A program made the translations under genes and the position numbers. Below, in pieces: positions 18,178-27,421 of a stretch of 51,119 bases of DNA. The stretch spans positions 1 to 51,119 of the forward strand of contig JAEWLN010000055.1 of assembly GCA_023457535.1 (NCBI GenBank), read 5' to 3'. This stretch comes from Bacteroidota bacterium. Its GTDB lineage: Bacteria > Bacteroidota > Bacteroidia > Flavobacteriales > Flavobacteriaceae. The notes beneath the pieces were generated by a model that was not told the origin of the DNA, ran no database searches, and worked only from the letters and a program-made list of their open reading frames with translations. Every line of letters begins with the position of its first letter. Within the stretch, counting starts at the first letter, position 1.

Positions 18178-19206
18178 TTATTTTATTAAGATGCTTCTGA
18201 ATTTCGGGATGTTTTTAAGCGCCATTCCCGTTCCACGAACCACAGCCCTGAGCGGATCTTCGGCAATGTAAACCGGAAGGTCCGTCTTTTGCGAAATACG
18301 TTTGTCCAGCCCGCGCAGCATCGAACCGCCGCCGGCCAGGTAAATCCCGGTGTTGTAAATATCGGCTGCAAGTTCAGGCGGGGTTTGCGAAAGCGTTTCC
18401 ATGACCGCATCTTCGATACGCTGGATCGATTTGTCGAGTGCTTTGGCGATCTCGCGGTACGAAACATCTACCTGTTTTGGCTTGCCGGTCAGCAAATCGC
18501 GCCCTTGAACGGACATATCCTCTGGTGGGGTTTCAAGCTCTTCCAAAGCCGCCCCGATCGTAATTTTGATTTTCTCCGCAGTACTTTCCCCTACGAACAA
18601 GTTGTGCTGCGTTCTCATGTAATACACAATGTCGTTCGTAAAAACGTCGCCCGCGATCTTGACCGATTTGTCGCAAACGATACCGCCAAGTGCGATCACC
18701 GCAATTTCAGTGGTTCCGCCTCCGATATCGACGATCATGTTCCCTTTGGGCTGCATAATATCGATGCCGATACCAATTGCAGCTGCCATCGGTTCGTGGA
18801 TCAGATATACTTCTTTACCGTTGACGCGTTCGCAGCTTTCCTTTACCGCGCGCATTTCGACTTCTGTAATGCCCGACGGAATACAAACCACCATGCGCAA
18901 AGCCGGGGTGAACATGCGCTTTTTCAAAGCCGGGATTGATTTGATGAACATCGAGATCATTTTCTCCGATGCGTCGAAATCGGCGATAACCCCATCTTTC
19001 AATGGCCTGATGGTTTTGATGTTTTCATGGGTTTTACCTTGCATCATATTAGCCTCCTTGCCCACAGCGATGATTTTGCCCGATATCCTGTCGCGTGCCA
19101 CGATCGACGGGCTGTCGATGACGACCTTATCGTTGTGGATGATCAGTGTGTTGGCCGTACCAAGGTCGATGGCAATGTCCTCGGTCATGAAATCAAAAAA
19201 TCCCAT
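18178..19206 (-). CDS. mreB: Rod-shape-determining protein MreB (actin homologue)
   Basis: 342 residues, the standard MreB length. Actin-fold nucleotide-binding motifs are clear: phosphate-1 DLGTANTLI (15-23), phosphate-2 DIGGGTTEIAVIALGG and the adenosine motif YLAGGGSMLRGLD near the C-terminus. MreB filaments under the inner membrane orient the elongasome. It is the first gene of the mreBCD-mrdA-rodA unit and has its own promoter-like sequence upstream, separating it from purH (155-bp gap). Confidence 0.99.
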   Translation of the reverse strand: MGFFDFMTEDIAIDLGTANTLIIHNDKVVIDSPSIVARDRISGKIIAVGKEANMMQGKTHENIKTIRPLKDGVIADFDASEKMISMFIKSIPALKKRMFTPALRMVVCIPSGITEVEMRAVKESCERVNGKEVYLIHEPMAAAIGIGIDIMQPKGNMIVDIGGGTTEIAVIALGGIVCDKSVKIAGDVFTNDIVYYMRTQHNLFVGESTAEKIKITIGAALEELETPPEDMSVQGRDLLTGKPKQVDVSYREIAKALDKSIQRIEDAVMETLSQTPPELAADIYNTGIYLAGGGSMLRGLDKRISQKTDLPVYIAEDPLRAVVRGTGMALKNIPKFRSILIK

Positions 19207-19247
19207 AAGTCTGTTAAGGGTTTAAATATTTATAAAAAATTCCCGGA

Positions 19248-19274
19248 CAAAGTTAAACAATTTAATAAACCCAA
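19248..19274 (-). promoter_or_regulatory. Putative promoter of the mreB-rodA operon
   Basis: On the minus strand TTG, 16 bp, then TAACTTTG, a full match to the Bacteroidota -7 box TAnnTTTG. It lies about 42 bp ahead of the mreB start. Confidence 0.6.
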
Positions 19275-19361
19275 TTTAAACTTTTTTTGGGTCGGCCAAA
19301 CATTATTTTTGTCCTTTTTTGCCTTATTTTTCAACCGATTGCCGCCGGTCGCAATCCCGCT

Positions 19362-20888
19362 TTAATGCTTGAAATGACGCGTCCCGGTAAAGACCATCGA
19401 CAGGCCGTTTTGATTGCAATAATCAATGCTCAGCTGGTCCTTGATTGAACCGCCCGGCTGGATGACGGCTGTAACGCCTGCATTTTTGGCGATCTCGACA
19501 CAGTCGGGGAACGGGAAAAATGCATCGCTGGCCATGACCGCGCCGTCCAATGAAAAATCAAATGATCTGGCTTTTTCGATCGCCTGACGCAGCGCATCCA
19601 CGCGCGAGGTTTGTCCGGTGCCCGAGGCGATCAGCTGCCCGTTCTTTGCCAATACGATCGTATTCGATTTGGTATTCTTGCAAATTTTCGAGGCAAACAG
19701 CAGGTCTTCGATTTCCTGGTGGGTTGGGGCCGTTACGGTAACGGTTTTTAACTGTGCTTTATTGTCTGTTGCATGGTTCCGGTCCTGTACAAGTAATCCG
19801 TTCAGCGCGGTTCTTACCTGGCGGCCAGGGAGTTCAACCTCGTGCTGGACCAAAATAATGCGGTTTTTCTTTTCTTCGAGAATAGCCACAGCGTCGGCGT
19901 CAAATTCAGGGGCGATGACCACTTCGCAAAAAAGGTGGTTGATCTCGCGGGCCGTGTCGGCGTCGATTTTGCCATTGGCGATCAGTACCCCGCCAAATGC
20001 AGATGTCGGGTCGCCGGCCAGTGCGTCCAGATACGCCTGCTTCATCGTTTTGCGCTGTGCCAGTCCGCAGGCGTTGTTGTGCTTCAATATGGCAAACGTC
20101 GGGTCTTCGCCTTTGAATTCAAGGATCAGGTTCACGGCGGCATCAACGTCGAGCAGGTTATTGTACGACAATTCTTTGCCGTGCAACTTGGTGAACATGG
20201 CGTCGAAATCGCCAAAGAAAAAGCCCTTTTGGTGCGGATTTTCGCCGTAACGAAGCGTTTGGCCATTGGCAATGCTCGACTTGTAAACCGTGTCGTCGGT
20301 GTTGAAATAATTGAAAATCGCGGTATCGTAATGCGAGGAGACGTGGAAAGCCCTGGTGGCAAAACGCTTGCGGTCTTCGAGCGTGGTCGCGCCATTTTGC
20401 TGCGTAATTACCTCAAGAAATTCCGGATATTGGTCCACCGATGCGACAATTACCGTGTCCTTGAAATTTTTTGCCGCCGCGCGGATCAGCGAAATGCCGC
20501 CAATGTCGATCTTCTCGATGATATCGGTTTCGGATGCGCCCGATGCAACGGTTTTCTCAAACGGATACAAATCCACAATCACCAGATCGATCTGCGGAAT
20601 GTCATATTCGGACATCTGCGCCACGTCGCCTTCATGGTCCTGGCGGTTTAAGATGCCGCCAAAAATTTTGGGGTGCAACGTTTTGACGCGGCCGCCCAGG
20701 ATCGAAGGATACGAGGTCACATCTTCTACGGCAACCACGGGTATACCCATGTTTCTGATGAATTCCTCAGTGCCGCCCGTGGAGTAAAAAGTGACGTTTT
20801 GCGCGTGCAGCCTGCGTACGATCGGTTCAAGCCCGTCTTTGGAAAAGACCGAGATCAGCGCTGATTTGATGGTTTTTGAAGTGTTCAT
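19362..20888 (-). CDS. purH: Bifunctional AICAR transformylase / IMP cyclohydrolase
   Basis: 508 residues, full length. The N-terminal third is the MGS-like IMP cyclohydrolase domain (STGGTEEFIRNMGIPV, GGRVKTLHPKIFGGIL); the rest is AICAR transformylase with the catalytic Lys-His in LKHNNACG (near residue 267) and the C-terminal PFPDCVEIAKNAGVTAVIQPGGSIKDQ. It carries out the last two steps of purine synthesis, formylating AICAR with 10-formyl-THF and closing the ring to IMP. It lies upstream of mreB in the same direction, an order I know from other Flavobacteriaceae. The folate cofactor links it to folA and thyA further along. Confidence 0.99.
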   Translation of the reverse strand: MNTSKTIKSALISVFSKDGLEPIVRRLHAQNVTFYSTGGTEEFIRNMGIPVVAVEDVTSYPSILGGRVKTLHPKIFGGILNRQDHEGDVAQMSEYDIPQIDLVIVDLYPFEKTVASGASETDIIEKIDIGGISLIRAAAKNFKDTVIVASVDQYPEFLEVITQQNGATTLEDRKRFATRAFHVSSHYDTAIFNYFNTDDTVYKSSIANGQTLRYGENPHQKGFFFGDFDAMFTKLHGKELSYNNLLDVDAAVNLILEFKGEDPTFAILKHNNACGLAQRKTMKQAYLDALAGDPTSAFGGVLIANGKIDADTAREINHLFCEVVIAPEFDADAVAILEEKKNRIILVQHEVELPGRQVRTALNGLLVQDRNHATDNKAQLKTVTVTAPTHQEIEDLLFASKICKNTKSNTIVLAKNGQLIASGTGQTSRVDALRQAIEKARSFDFSLDGAVMASDAFFPFPDCVEIAKNAGVTAVIQPGGSIKDQLSIDYCNQNGLSMVFTGTRHFKH

Positions 20889-20910
20889 GTTGTTGTGTTG
20901 TTTAAGGGTG

Positions 20911-20941
20911 CAAAAGTAGTTTTTTTAACACTGAAATACAA
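20911..20941 (-). promoter_or_regulatory. Putative purH promoter
   Basis: On the minus strand TTG, 20 bp, then TACTTTTG, matching the Bacteroidota TTG / TAnnTTTG pattern. The -7 box lies 22 bp before the purH start. Confidence 0.65.
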
Positions 20942-21046
20942 TGCTGCGCGCAACAATATTCGGCAAAATCCGCATCGCGTTTTTAGCGCATTTTTCACTA
21001 GGTTTTTGGCCCGAAAATGCGCAATTTTACGACAAACAATTTTCAG

Positions 21047-22300
21047 ATGATCCTGTATTGGCGTTTGCTCAAAGAAAGTTTTGGTTTTGCGATCAGTGCG
21101 CTGCGCAACAACAAACTGCGTACTGCGCTTTCGTTGCTTGGGGTGACGATAGGGATATTCTCGATCATTGCCGTGCTGGCGGCTGTGGATTCGCTCGACC
21201 GCAAGATCAAGCAGGATTTGAGCAGCCTGGACAAAAACACGATCTACCTCACGAGCGTTTCGTTTGGTCCGACAGAGGTTGAGCAATGGAAATACGAACA
21301 GTTTCCCAAAGTGGATTATGAGGAATACCAATACCTTAAAGACGCGATCCCGAATGCAGACTATTTTTGCTTTCAGATGTTTACAAAGCGCGAAGCCATC
21401 AAGTACGAATCGCGCACAGCCAACGACGTCAATGTGGTTCCGGTTACGTACGAATTCGTCGACATTCAGCGGCTCGATTTGCAACAGGGGCGTTTTTTTA
21501 ACGAGTCTGAATCCAATTCCGGTCTTCCGGTGGCCGTGCTTGGGTATGAAGTGGCCCAAACTTTATTCGACGATTATGATCCGATAGGCAAAACGGTGCG
21601 GCTTTACGGACAGCGGTTCAACGTCATCGGTACGCTCAAAAAGAAGGGTGGCGGCGGCTTTGACGGCGACTCAGAGGATATGTCTGCATTTATACCCGTT
21701 AATTTCGTCAGGAAACGCTACGGCGACAACAACGATGCCATGCTGCCGGTGATCATCATCAAACCTGAAAAAGGCACCGACATGGACGCGCTCAAAAACA
21801 ACATTGCGCAAAAACTGCGTACCAAGCGCGGGGTCAAGACCGATGAGATCGACAATTTTTTTATCAACGTACTCTCGGGCCTGACAGACCTGATTGACAA
21901 TATTGTAGGTCAAATGAACGTCATCGGCTGGATCATCAGCGGGTTTTCGCTGCTCGTAGGCGGATTCGGGATCGCCAACATTATGTTTGTGTCGGTCAAG
22001 GAGCGCACGAATTTGATCGGGATCCAGAAATCCTTGGGCGCAAAGAACCGGTTTATCCTGTTCCAGTTCTTGTTTGAGGCGATCATCCTCTCATTTATCG
22101 GCGGCGCAATAGGTGTGTTGCTGGTTTGGGTGACATCACTTGTACTGAGCAGCGCGCTGGATTTTAACTTTGTACTCAGTCTCGGGAATATTTTGCTCGG
22201 TACGTCGCTGGCCATCATCATCGGACTGATTTCCGGGATATTGCCCGCAATTTCAGCATCGCAACTCGATCCGGTCGAGGCGATCAGGACGGGGATGTAA
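21047..22300 (+). CDS. ABC transporter permease, MacB/FtsX type
   Basis: 417 residues from the ATG at 21047; an in-frame ATG at 21017 would add ten residues. I prefer the inner start because it begins at ILYWRLLKESFGFAISALRNNKLRTALSLLGVTIGIFSII, the usual opening. It has an N-terminal membrane helix, a MacB-type periplasmic domain (about 60-250) and a C-terminal FtsX domain with three helices ending in ISASQLDPVEAIRTGM. MacB-type permeases couple a cytoplasmic ATPase to periplasmic work such as extrusion or lipoprotein handling. No ATPase gene is adjacent, so the partner must be encoded elsewhere; substrate unknown. It is divergent from purH. Confidence 0.9.
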   Translation: MILYWRLLKESFGFAISALRNNKLRTALSLLGVTIGIFSIIAVLAAVDSLDRKIKQDLSSLDKNTIYLTSVSFGPTEVEQWKYEQFPKVDYEEYQYLKDAIPNADYFCFQMFTKREAIKYESRTANDVNVVPVTYEFVDIQRLDLQQGRFFNESESNSGLPVAVLGYEVAQTLFDDYDPIGKTVRLYGQRFNVIGTLKKKGGGGFDGDSEDMSAFIPVNFVRKRYGDNNDAMLPVIIIKPEKGTDMDALKNNIAQKLRTKRGVKTDEIDNFFINVLSGLTDLIDNIVGQMNVIGWIISGFSLLVGGFGIANIMFVSVKERTNLIGIQKSLGAKNRFILFQFLFEAIILSFIGGAIGVLLVWVTSLVLSSALDFNFVLSLGNILLGTSLAIIIGLISGILPAISASQLDPVEAIRTGM

Positions 22301-22720
22301 TCACATGAATTCAACATCCATTGGTGTTAGCTTGTGGCAAAAATCGCTTGTCAGAAATTTTGCAATAATATTTTTGACACAGGTTTTATTATTGTCGGTG
22401 CATTTTTTTACCTGCGCGGTGTGGATTTTGCATTCATGAAATTTTGCATACCAATTGGTGATTTTTTCTTTCGGTTTTCTCCACACATTTTTTGTTGCAA
22501 TCGGTAACGATTTAGATGCTAAATCATTATTTTTTTGGCGCGTCTTTGCGTTCCGTTATTTTATATCTTCGACACGGTTTCACGCCAGAAAACCAAATAC
22601 CACAGAATTTTACCGGATTATCCCGCGGTGTCGCTTTTGCCAGAAAGCGTAACCGTCAAAGTAATCAAACAGTGATTTTTTATAGCTATGATCGCATTCG
22701 ACCCAAACCGATACGACGCA
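22301..22720. other. 420-bp A+T-rich intergenic region, no gene seen
   Basis: Between the ABC permease and accD. Short open frames exist on both strands but none has a family resemblance, a plausible start or stable codon pattern. It is distinctly richer in A+T than its surroundings. ATTTTGCAT occurs twice near 22430-22450. A 7-bp hairpin with a T run lies at 22509. A small RNA cannot be excluded. Confidence 0.5.
22509..22536 (+). terminator. Possible weak terminator hairpin
   Basis: Perfect stem GATTTAG / CTAAATC with a 3-nt loop followed by ATTATTTTTTT. It is 209 bp after the ABC permease stop, so it could end that transcript or a small RNA. Low G+C in the stem keeps confidence low. Confidence 0.4.
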
Positions 22721-22748
22721 TAAAAAATCCCGCCTTTCGAGCGGGATT
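22721..22748 (-). terminator. Rho-independent terminator after accD
   Basis: Stem AATCCCGC / GCGGGATT with a 7-nt loop; on the minus strand it is followed by TTTTTTA. It begins 6 bp after the accD stop. Confidence 0.88.
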
Positions 22749-22753
22749 CCCAT

Positions 22754-23608
22754 TTATCTAATCTCTTGGTTCAAGATCAAATCCAAAAACAAATTGATCT
22801 TGTCTTTCAATTCTTTTCGCGGCGTAATAAAATCCAGAAACCCGTGCTCCAAAACAAATTCCGCCGTCTGGAAACCTTCCGGCAGTTCTTTTCCGGTGGT
22901 GTCTTTTACCACGCGCGGTCCGGCAAACCCGATCAATGCGCCCGGTTCGGAAATGTTCACATCGCCTAACATCGCATAAGAAGCCGTCGTTCCACCCGTT
23001 GTCGGGTCCGTACACAATGAGATGTAAGGGATTCTCGCATCCGCCAATTGCGCGAGTTTCGCCGATGTCTTGGCCAACTGCATGAGTGAATATGCCGCCT
23101 CCATCATACGCGCCCCGCCCGATTTTGAGATCATCACGAACGGCACGCGGTTTTTGATCGAATAGTCGATGCCGCGCGCGATTTTTTCACCCACAACAGC
23201 ACCCATCGATCCGCCGATGAACGCAAAATCCATACAGCAAACCACAAGATCTTTGCCTTTCGATTTGCCCACGCCGGTGCGAACGGCATCTTTGAGTTTC
23301 GTTTTTTCCTGCGCTTCCTTGAGTCGGTCCGCATATTTTTTGGTATCGACAAAATGAAGCGGATCCTTGGCCGTCATGTTTTTGTCGAGTTCTTCAAATT
23401 CGTTGTTGTCAAACAGGATCTCAAAATATTCTTTCGATCCGATGCGCACGTGGAAGCCGTCTTCCGGGCTCACGTATAAATTGCGCGCCAGTTCGTCTGC
23501 ATCGACGATTTTGCCGGTTGGCGATTTGTACCAGAGTCCTTTGGGAACGTCTTTTTTATCTTCGGTGGCGGTAGTAATACCTTTTTGTGTTCTTTTAAAC
23601 CAAGCCAT
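22754..23608 (-). CDS. accD: Acetyl-CoA carboxylase carboxyltransferase subunit beta
   Basis: 284 residues, full length. The carboxyltransferase core is clear (DFAFIGGSMGAVVGEKIARG, MISKSGGARMMEA, SLCTDPTTGGTTASYAMLGDV, IGFAGPRVV). With AccA it transfers the carboxyl group from biotin to acetyl-CoA, giving malonyl-CoA for fatty acids. Oddity: the N-terminal region that is a four-cysteine zinc ribbon in E. coli AccD keeps its outline (GLWYKSPTGK ... LYVSPEDGFHVRI), but all four cysteine positions are Ser, Gly, Ser and Asp. I believe this loss is shared by related Flavobacteria, so it is a lineage trait and not damage. It lies 81 bp downstream of fbaA, with short tandem repeats between, and ends at a strong terminator. 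Confidence 0.98.
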   Translation of the reverse strand: MAWFKRTQKGITTATEDKKDVPKGLWYKSPTGKIVDADELARNLYVSPEDGFHVRIGSKEYFEILFDNNEFEELDKNMTAKDPLHFVDTKKYADRLKEAQEKTKLKDAVRTGVGKSKGKDLVVCCMDFAFIGGSMGAVVGEKIARGIDYSIKNRVPFVMISKSGGARMMEAAYSLMQLAKTSAKLAQLADARIPYISLCTDPTTGGTTASYAMLGDVNISEPGALIGFAGPRVVKDTTGKELPEGFQTAEFVLEHGFLDFITPRKELKDKINLFLDLILNQEIR

Positions 23609-23615
23609 AAATTTT

Positions 23616-23686
23616 GTTTAAGGTTTAAGGTTCAAGGTTTAAGGCTCAACGTCCGGCATGGCGAACTTTAAACTTTAAACTTTAAA
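23616..23686. repeat. Facing 7-bp tandem repeats between fbaA and accD
   Basis: Five 7-bp units of GTTTAAG type (23616-23650), a short spacer, then three units CTTTAAA (23666-23686) that are roughly their inverse complement. The pair could fold into a long A+T-rich hairpin in the fbaA-accD gap. Confidence 0.8.
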
Positions 23687-23689
23687 CTG

Positions 23690-24757
23690 CTATAATGTAT
23701 TTACGTTGTTCAAATCGGCAAATGCCTGCTCCAATCTCTTGTTGAACGTAACTTCTCCCTCGCGTACCCATTTGCGCGGATCGTAGTATTTTTTGTTTGG
23801 CGCGTCCGCTCCGGTCGGGTTGCCGATTTGCGTCTTGAGGTAATCGATGTTTCCGGTCATGTAATCGCGGATGCCCTCAGTGAATGCAAATTGCAGATCC
23901 GTATCGATGTTCATCTTGATCACCCCGTAGCCAATGGCCTCGCGGATTTCCTCAAGCGTAGAGCCCGATCCGCCGTGGAATACAAAGTCTACCGGATTGT
24001 GCCCGGTGCCAAATTTTTGCTGCACAAAATCCTGTGAATTCTTGAGGATCTTTGGCGTCAGCTTGACGTTGCCCGGTTTGTAAACGCCGTGAACGTTGCC
24101 AAAAGCGGCCGCGATCGTAAAACGCGGACTCACTTTCATGAGCTCTTCATACGCATAGGCGACTTCTTCCGGCTGGGTGTATAATTTCGAGCTGTCCACA
24201 TCTGAGTTGTCCACGCCGTCTTCCTCACCACCGGTGATGCCGAGTTCGATTTCTAGGGTCATCCCCATTTTGCTCATGCGCTCAAGGTATTTTTTACAGA
24301 TTTCGATATTTTCCTCGATGGGTTCTTCAGACAAATCGATCATGTGCGAGCTGTACAAAGGCTTCCCGGTTTCGGCAAAATGCTTTTCGCTGGCGTCGAG
24401 CAACCCGTCGAGCCACGGCAGCAATTTTTTGGCACAATGGTCTGTGTGCAGGATCACGGTCGCGCCGTAAGCTTCTGCCAGGGTATGGATGTGTTTGGCT
24501 CCGGCAATACCACCCAGGATGGCTGCCTGTTCGTTGGTGTTGGAAAGTCCTTTGCCCGCATTGTAGGCCGCCCCTCCGTTCGAAAACTGGATGATCACGG
24601 GCGCTTTCAGCTTCGCGGCCGTTTCTAGGACGCCGTTGATCGTGCTCGATCCGACAACATTTACTGCAGGCAGCGCGAACGCCTTTTCTTTGGCATACCT
24701 GAAAATTTCCTGAACCTGGTCGCCGGTGGCAACACCCGGTTTGATATTGTGGGCCAT
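23690..24757 (-). CDS. fbaA: Class II fructose-bisphosphate aldolase
   Basis: 355 residues, matching the long class IIA aldolases of the E. coli FbaA type. Metal and substrate motifs visible: LHTDHCAKKLLPW (the zinc histidine), GITGGEEDGVDN, FGNVHGVYKPGNVKL, DFVFHGGSGST and IKMNIDTDLQFAFTEGIRDYM. It splits fructose-1,6-bisphosphate to the two triose phosphates (or the reverse) in the cytoplasm. It lies between tamL (47 bp upstream) and accD (81 bp downstream). A TAATTTTG box upstream suggests it can be transcribed apart from tamL. Confidence 0.98.
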   Translation of the reverse strand: MAHNIKPGVATGDQVQEIFRYAKEKAFALPAVNVVGSSTINGVLETAAKLKAPVIIQFSNGGAAYNAGKGLSNTNEQAAILGGIAGAKHIHTLAEAYGATVILHTDHCAKKLLPWLDGLLDASEKHFAETGKPLYSSHMIDLSEEPIEENIEICKKYLERMSKMGMTLEIELGITGGEEDGVDNSDVDSSKLYTQPEEVAYAYEELMKVSPRFTIAAAFGNVHGVYKPGNVKLTPKILKNSQDFVQQKFGTGHNPVDFVFHGGSGSTLEEIREAIGYGVIKMNIDTDLQFAFTEGIRDYMTGNIDYLKTQIGNPTGADAPNKKYYDPRKWVREGEVTFNKRLEQAFADLNNVNTL

Positions 24758-24783
24758 GTGTTTTGTTTTAGAATTAAGGACTA

Positions 24784-24791
24784 CAAAATTA
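24784..24791 (-). promoter_or_regulatory. Possible fbaA -7 promoter box
   Basis: TAATTTTG on the minus strand, a full match to TAnnTTTG, 26 bp before the fbaA start. I do not see a TTG at the usual distance. Confidence 0.4.
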
Positions 24792-24804
24792 TAAAATTAT
24801 CGGT

Positions 24805-27372
24805 TTAGAACGGATAATTGATTCCAATATTTATGACCGAATGTCCGAAATTGTAATCGCGGAACCATTTGTTGCCTTCTTCCTCGGCCGGGTTGTAGGT
24901 CTTGAAACCAAAGTCGAGCCGCACGACGAAAAAGTTGAAGTCATACCGAAGCCCGAATCCGGTTCCAAGGGCGGTATCCTCCAGGGATCTGATCCCGCTG
25001 AACACCGCGCGTTCGTCTTCGATGTTGTCGAGTACATTCCAGATATTGCCCGCATCGGCAAACAAAGCCCCGTTGAGTTTTCCAAACATGTTGAACCGGA
25101 ATTCAGCGCTCGCGGCGATCTTCAGGTTGGCCTCGTTGAAATCGTTGAACGCCGGCAAACGCCCGGGACCAAGCGAGTAGGACTGCCAGGCACGGTTGTC
25201 GTTCGAGCCGCCCGCAAAATAACTGCGCGAGAACGGGATGCTGTTGGCATTGCCGTACGGGATGGCAATCCCTACGAAACTGCGCACGGCCAGTACTTTT
25301 TTGCGTCTCAGGTCCCAATGCTTGATGTATTCGATCTCGCCTTTGGCATATTGCGAATATTCGAGCTCGAAAATCGTGTTGTTGCCGTTCTGGTTCTTGA
25401 GCTGCTTGGACGCTGCGGCGATCAGTGACAGGAAATTTCCGGCCGATTCGACCTTGGTCTTGAACGCGTAAAAACTCTCGTCGTTGATGTCGCTTTTGGT
25501 TGTACGCGTAAAGGTAAAGCTCGAGGCAAAGATCAGGTTGTTTTCCGATAACCTCCGGCGCCGTTCGTTGAGCGAGTTGACCGTTTTGCGGTCGCCGTCT
25601 GCCATGGCAAGCGTCGGGTTCGGGCCGACTGCATCGTTGATAAAGCCGTTGGTCCCCGATTCGATGATCAGCTGCCGCGTTCCGGGAATAAAATACGACG
25701 GATCGGCGTTGTAGACATCGGCAATGGCGCTCAACGTGCGGTACGACGACTCATATACGTTAAAATAATTGGCCGTGTTGAGGTTCTTGACGTACTGGAT
25801 GTTAAACAAATCAAACCGCGCGCTGTGGTTGCGTTTGGGCGTCCAGTTGTAAGTCATCGCGCCCGTGAAATTCTCCTTGTCGAGCCCGATGTTCTGCTGT
25901 TTGGCAAAACCCATGCTGATCGTTGTAGACGGGATCATGCTTTTCGGGATGATCTTCTCTGTGTTGAAGAACATGAAAATGCGCGGAAAATTGAGCTTCA
26001 TGTCCACGCCGTATTCGATCACGTTGAAAAACGTATCGTCGGGATTGGCCAGATCGCGCGACGACCCGATGTTACCGCGCGCGGCGATGTCAAACGTTTC
26101 GGCGCCATTGAAAACATTGCGTATCGCAAACGACGTCGTGCCTGAAATCCCGAAATCCTGGATGTTTGAATGGGTAAAATCGAGCGAATAGCCAAAGCTG
26201 TATTTGTCGCGCGGGGTGAGGTAGATGTTGGCGATCAGCGATTTGTTGAGTGGGTCGCGCTTGTCGATTTCGTATTGTATCGTCGGATAGTTGAAAATGC
26301 GAAGATTGCTCAGATAGCGCGTGGTAAGCGTGGTGCGGAAATCTGCGAACAGGTTGTCTTTGTTGATGAAGACGGCGTCTGTGATGGCCTTTGGGCGGTA
26401 TTTGAGCTTGTTGCGGCTGATCAGGTTAAAGTTGCGGTAGATGGTTTTGGTCGTGTCCTGGGTCGCCTCTGCTTTGCCGTTCTTGGGGTCGTAATCGGTG
26501 AAGATGTTGACCTCGCTGATCTTGAAAATCCTGAAATGCTCGACCCGCGTGGTATCGCCGTCGCGGTACGTGTAATCATTGATCTTGAGGTTGACGTTGA
26601 CCTGCTGCCCGCTGCCAAGGGTATCGACGTCAAAGTTGATGTAATTTTGCTGGAAATGATAGGCGCCATTGTTGCGGAAATGCGTGGTAATGCGACCGCG
26701 TTCGGTGTCAAAATCGGCGGTTTTGTATTGTTTTCCGGCTTTGAGCAGCGAGGCCGATGCACGCGCCTTGTACATCGAATCCAGCGCCGGGGTTTGGATC
26801 GTCGTGCGGATGGTATCCAGAAAAAACGCGTTGCCCGTTGCGACTACGTATCGGATTTTGGCCTTTTTGTTCTTGAACGTATCGATCTCGAAATGGGTCC
26901 TGGCGTTGAAATAACCGTTGTTCACGTGCCAAGCCGTAAGCCTGGCCGCCGATTTTCGCGTGCTTGCCGTATCGATAATGACCGGTGGTTCGCCCGTGTC
27001 GCGCAAAAAATTGTGGATACCCGCGTACCAGAACGATTGCCCGAGCCGGTTGACTTGTTTGGCCGACAGGATCTTGGACATGCGCCTGTATTTGTTCGGG
27101 TTGTTGATGAATTTGGCCTGATAGGTCGAATCGTGCCTGAGGTTCGCCAGATTGTACATGTTGAGCCGTAGCGGGTAGCCCAGCAGTTTGCCGTTGGGTT
27201 TTTGGTACAAAAGATTGGTCAACGCCTCAGACTTTTCGCGTTTGTCGTTGACGTAGATCTCGTTTTTGGTGAGCAGTTTTTTGGTATCGGGAACCCTTTT
27301 GACCGAATTACATGCCGAGACAACTATCCCGGTTAGGATAAATAAACCTATTTTTGTAACCGTGTTTCTCAA
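24805..27372 (-). CDS. TamL-like Omp85 (BamA/TamA family) outer-membrane lipoprotein
   Basis: 855 residues. It has a lipoprotein signal with lipobox VVSAC (C21), a long N-terminal region where POTRA domains are expected (about 25-400), and a C-terminal Omp85 barrel (about 430-855) with strand-like repeats such as YSFGYSLDFTHSNIQDFGISG, PYGNANSIPFSRSYFAGGSNDNRAW and a final GHSVINIGINYPF ending in Phe. The lipidated form of TamA, TamL, is a Bacteroidota feature and is thought to act with a TamB partner in outer-membrane assembly. The gene starts 38 bp from the divergent methyltransferase gene and precedes fbaA by 47 bp. A BamA role is less likely because of the lipobox. Confidence 0.85.
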   Translation of the reverse strand: MRNTVTKIGLFILTGIVVSACNSVKRVPDTKKLLTKNEIYVNDKREKSEALTNLLYQKPNGKLLGYPLRLNMYNLANLRHDSTYQAKFINNPNKYRRMSKILSAKQVNRLGQSFWYAGIHNFLRDTGEPPVIIDTASTRKSAARLTAWHVNNGYFNARTHFEIDTFKNKKAKIRYVVATGNAFFLDTIRTTIQTPALDSMYKARASASLLKAGKQYKTADFDTERGRITTHFRNNGAYHFQQNYINFDVDTLGSGQQVNVNLKINDYTYRDGDTTRVEHFRIFKISEVNIFTDYDPKNGKAEATQDTTKTIYRNFNLISRNKLKYRPKAITDAVFINKDNLFADFRTTLTTRYLSNLRIFNYPTIQYEIDKRDPLNKSLIANIYLTPRDKYSFGYSLDFTHSNIQDFGISGTTSFAIRNVFNGAETFDIAARGNIGSSRDLANPDDTFFNVIEYGVDMKLNFPRIFMFFNTEKIIPKSMIPSTTISMGFAKQQNIGLDKENFTGAMTYNWTPKRNHSARFDLFNIQYVKNLNTANYFNVYESSYRTLSAIADVYNADPSYFIPGTRQLIIESGTNGFINDAVGPNPTLAMADGDRKTVNSLNERRRRLSENNLIFASSFTFTRTTKSDINDESFYAFKTKVESAGNFLSLIAAASKQLKNQNGNNTIFELEYSQYAKGEIEYIKHWDLRRKKVLAVRSFVGIAIPYGNANSIPFSRSYFAGGSNDNRAWQSYSLGPGRLPAFNDFNEANLKIAASAEFRFNMFGKLNGALFADAGNIWNVLDNIEDERAVFSGIRSLEDTALGTGFGLRYDFNFFVVRLDFGFKTYNPAEEEGNKWFRDYNFGHSVINIGINYPF

Positions 27373-27392
27373 GGGAAGCGCAAAATTTACTT

Positions 27393-27421
27393 CAAAAATA
27401 CATTATTTCTATGGTTGGCAA
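27393..27421 (-). promoter_or_regulatory. Putative tamL promoter overlapping the divergent gene start
   Basis: On the minus strand TTG, 18 bp, then TATTTTTG, matching TTG / TAnnTTTG. The -33 part lies inside the first codons of the methyltransferase gene on the other strand, so the two genes may interfere. Confidence 0.5.

Noticed and set aside
22301..22486. Small minus-strand open frame downstream of the ABC permease
   Set aside because: Random-looking sequence in A+T-rich DNA, without a start signal or homology I can recognise.
26170..27171. 333-codon plus-strand frame inside tamL
   Set aside because: Antisense shadow; no family resemblance and no start signals.
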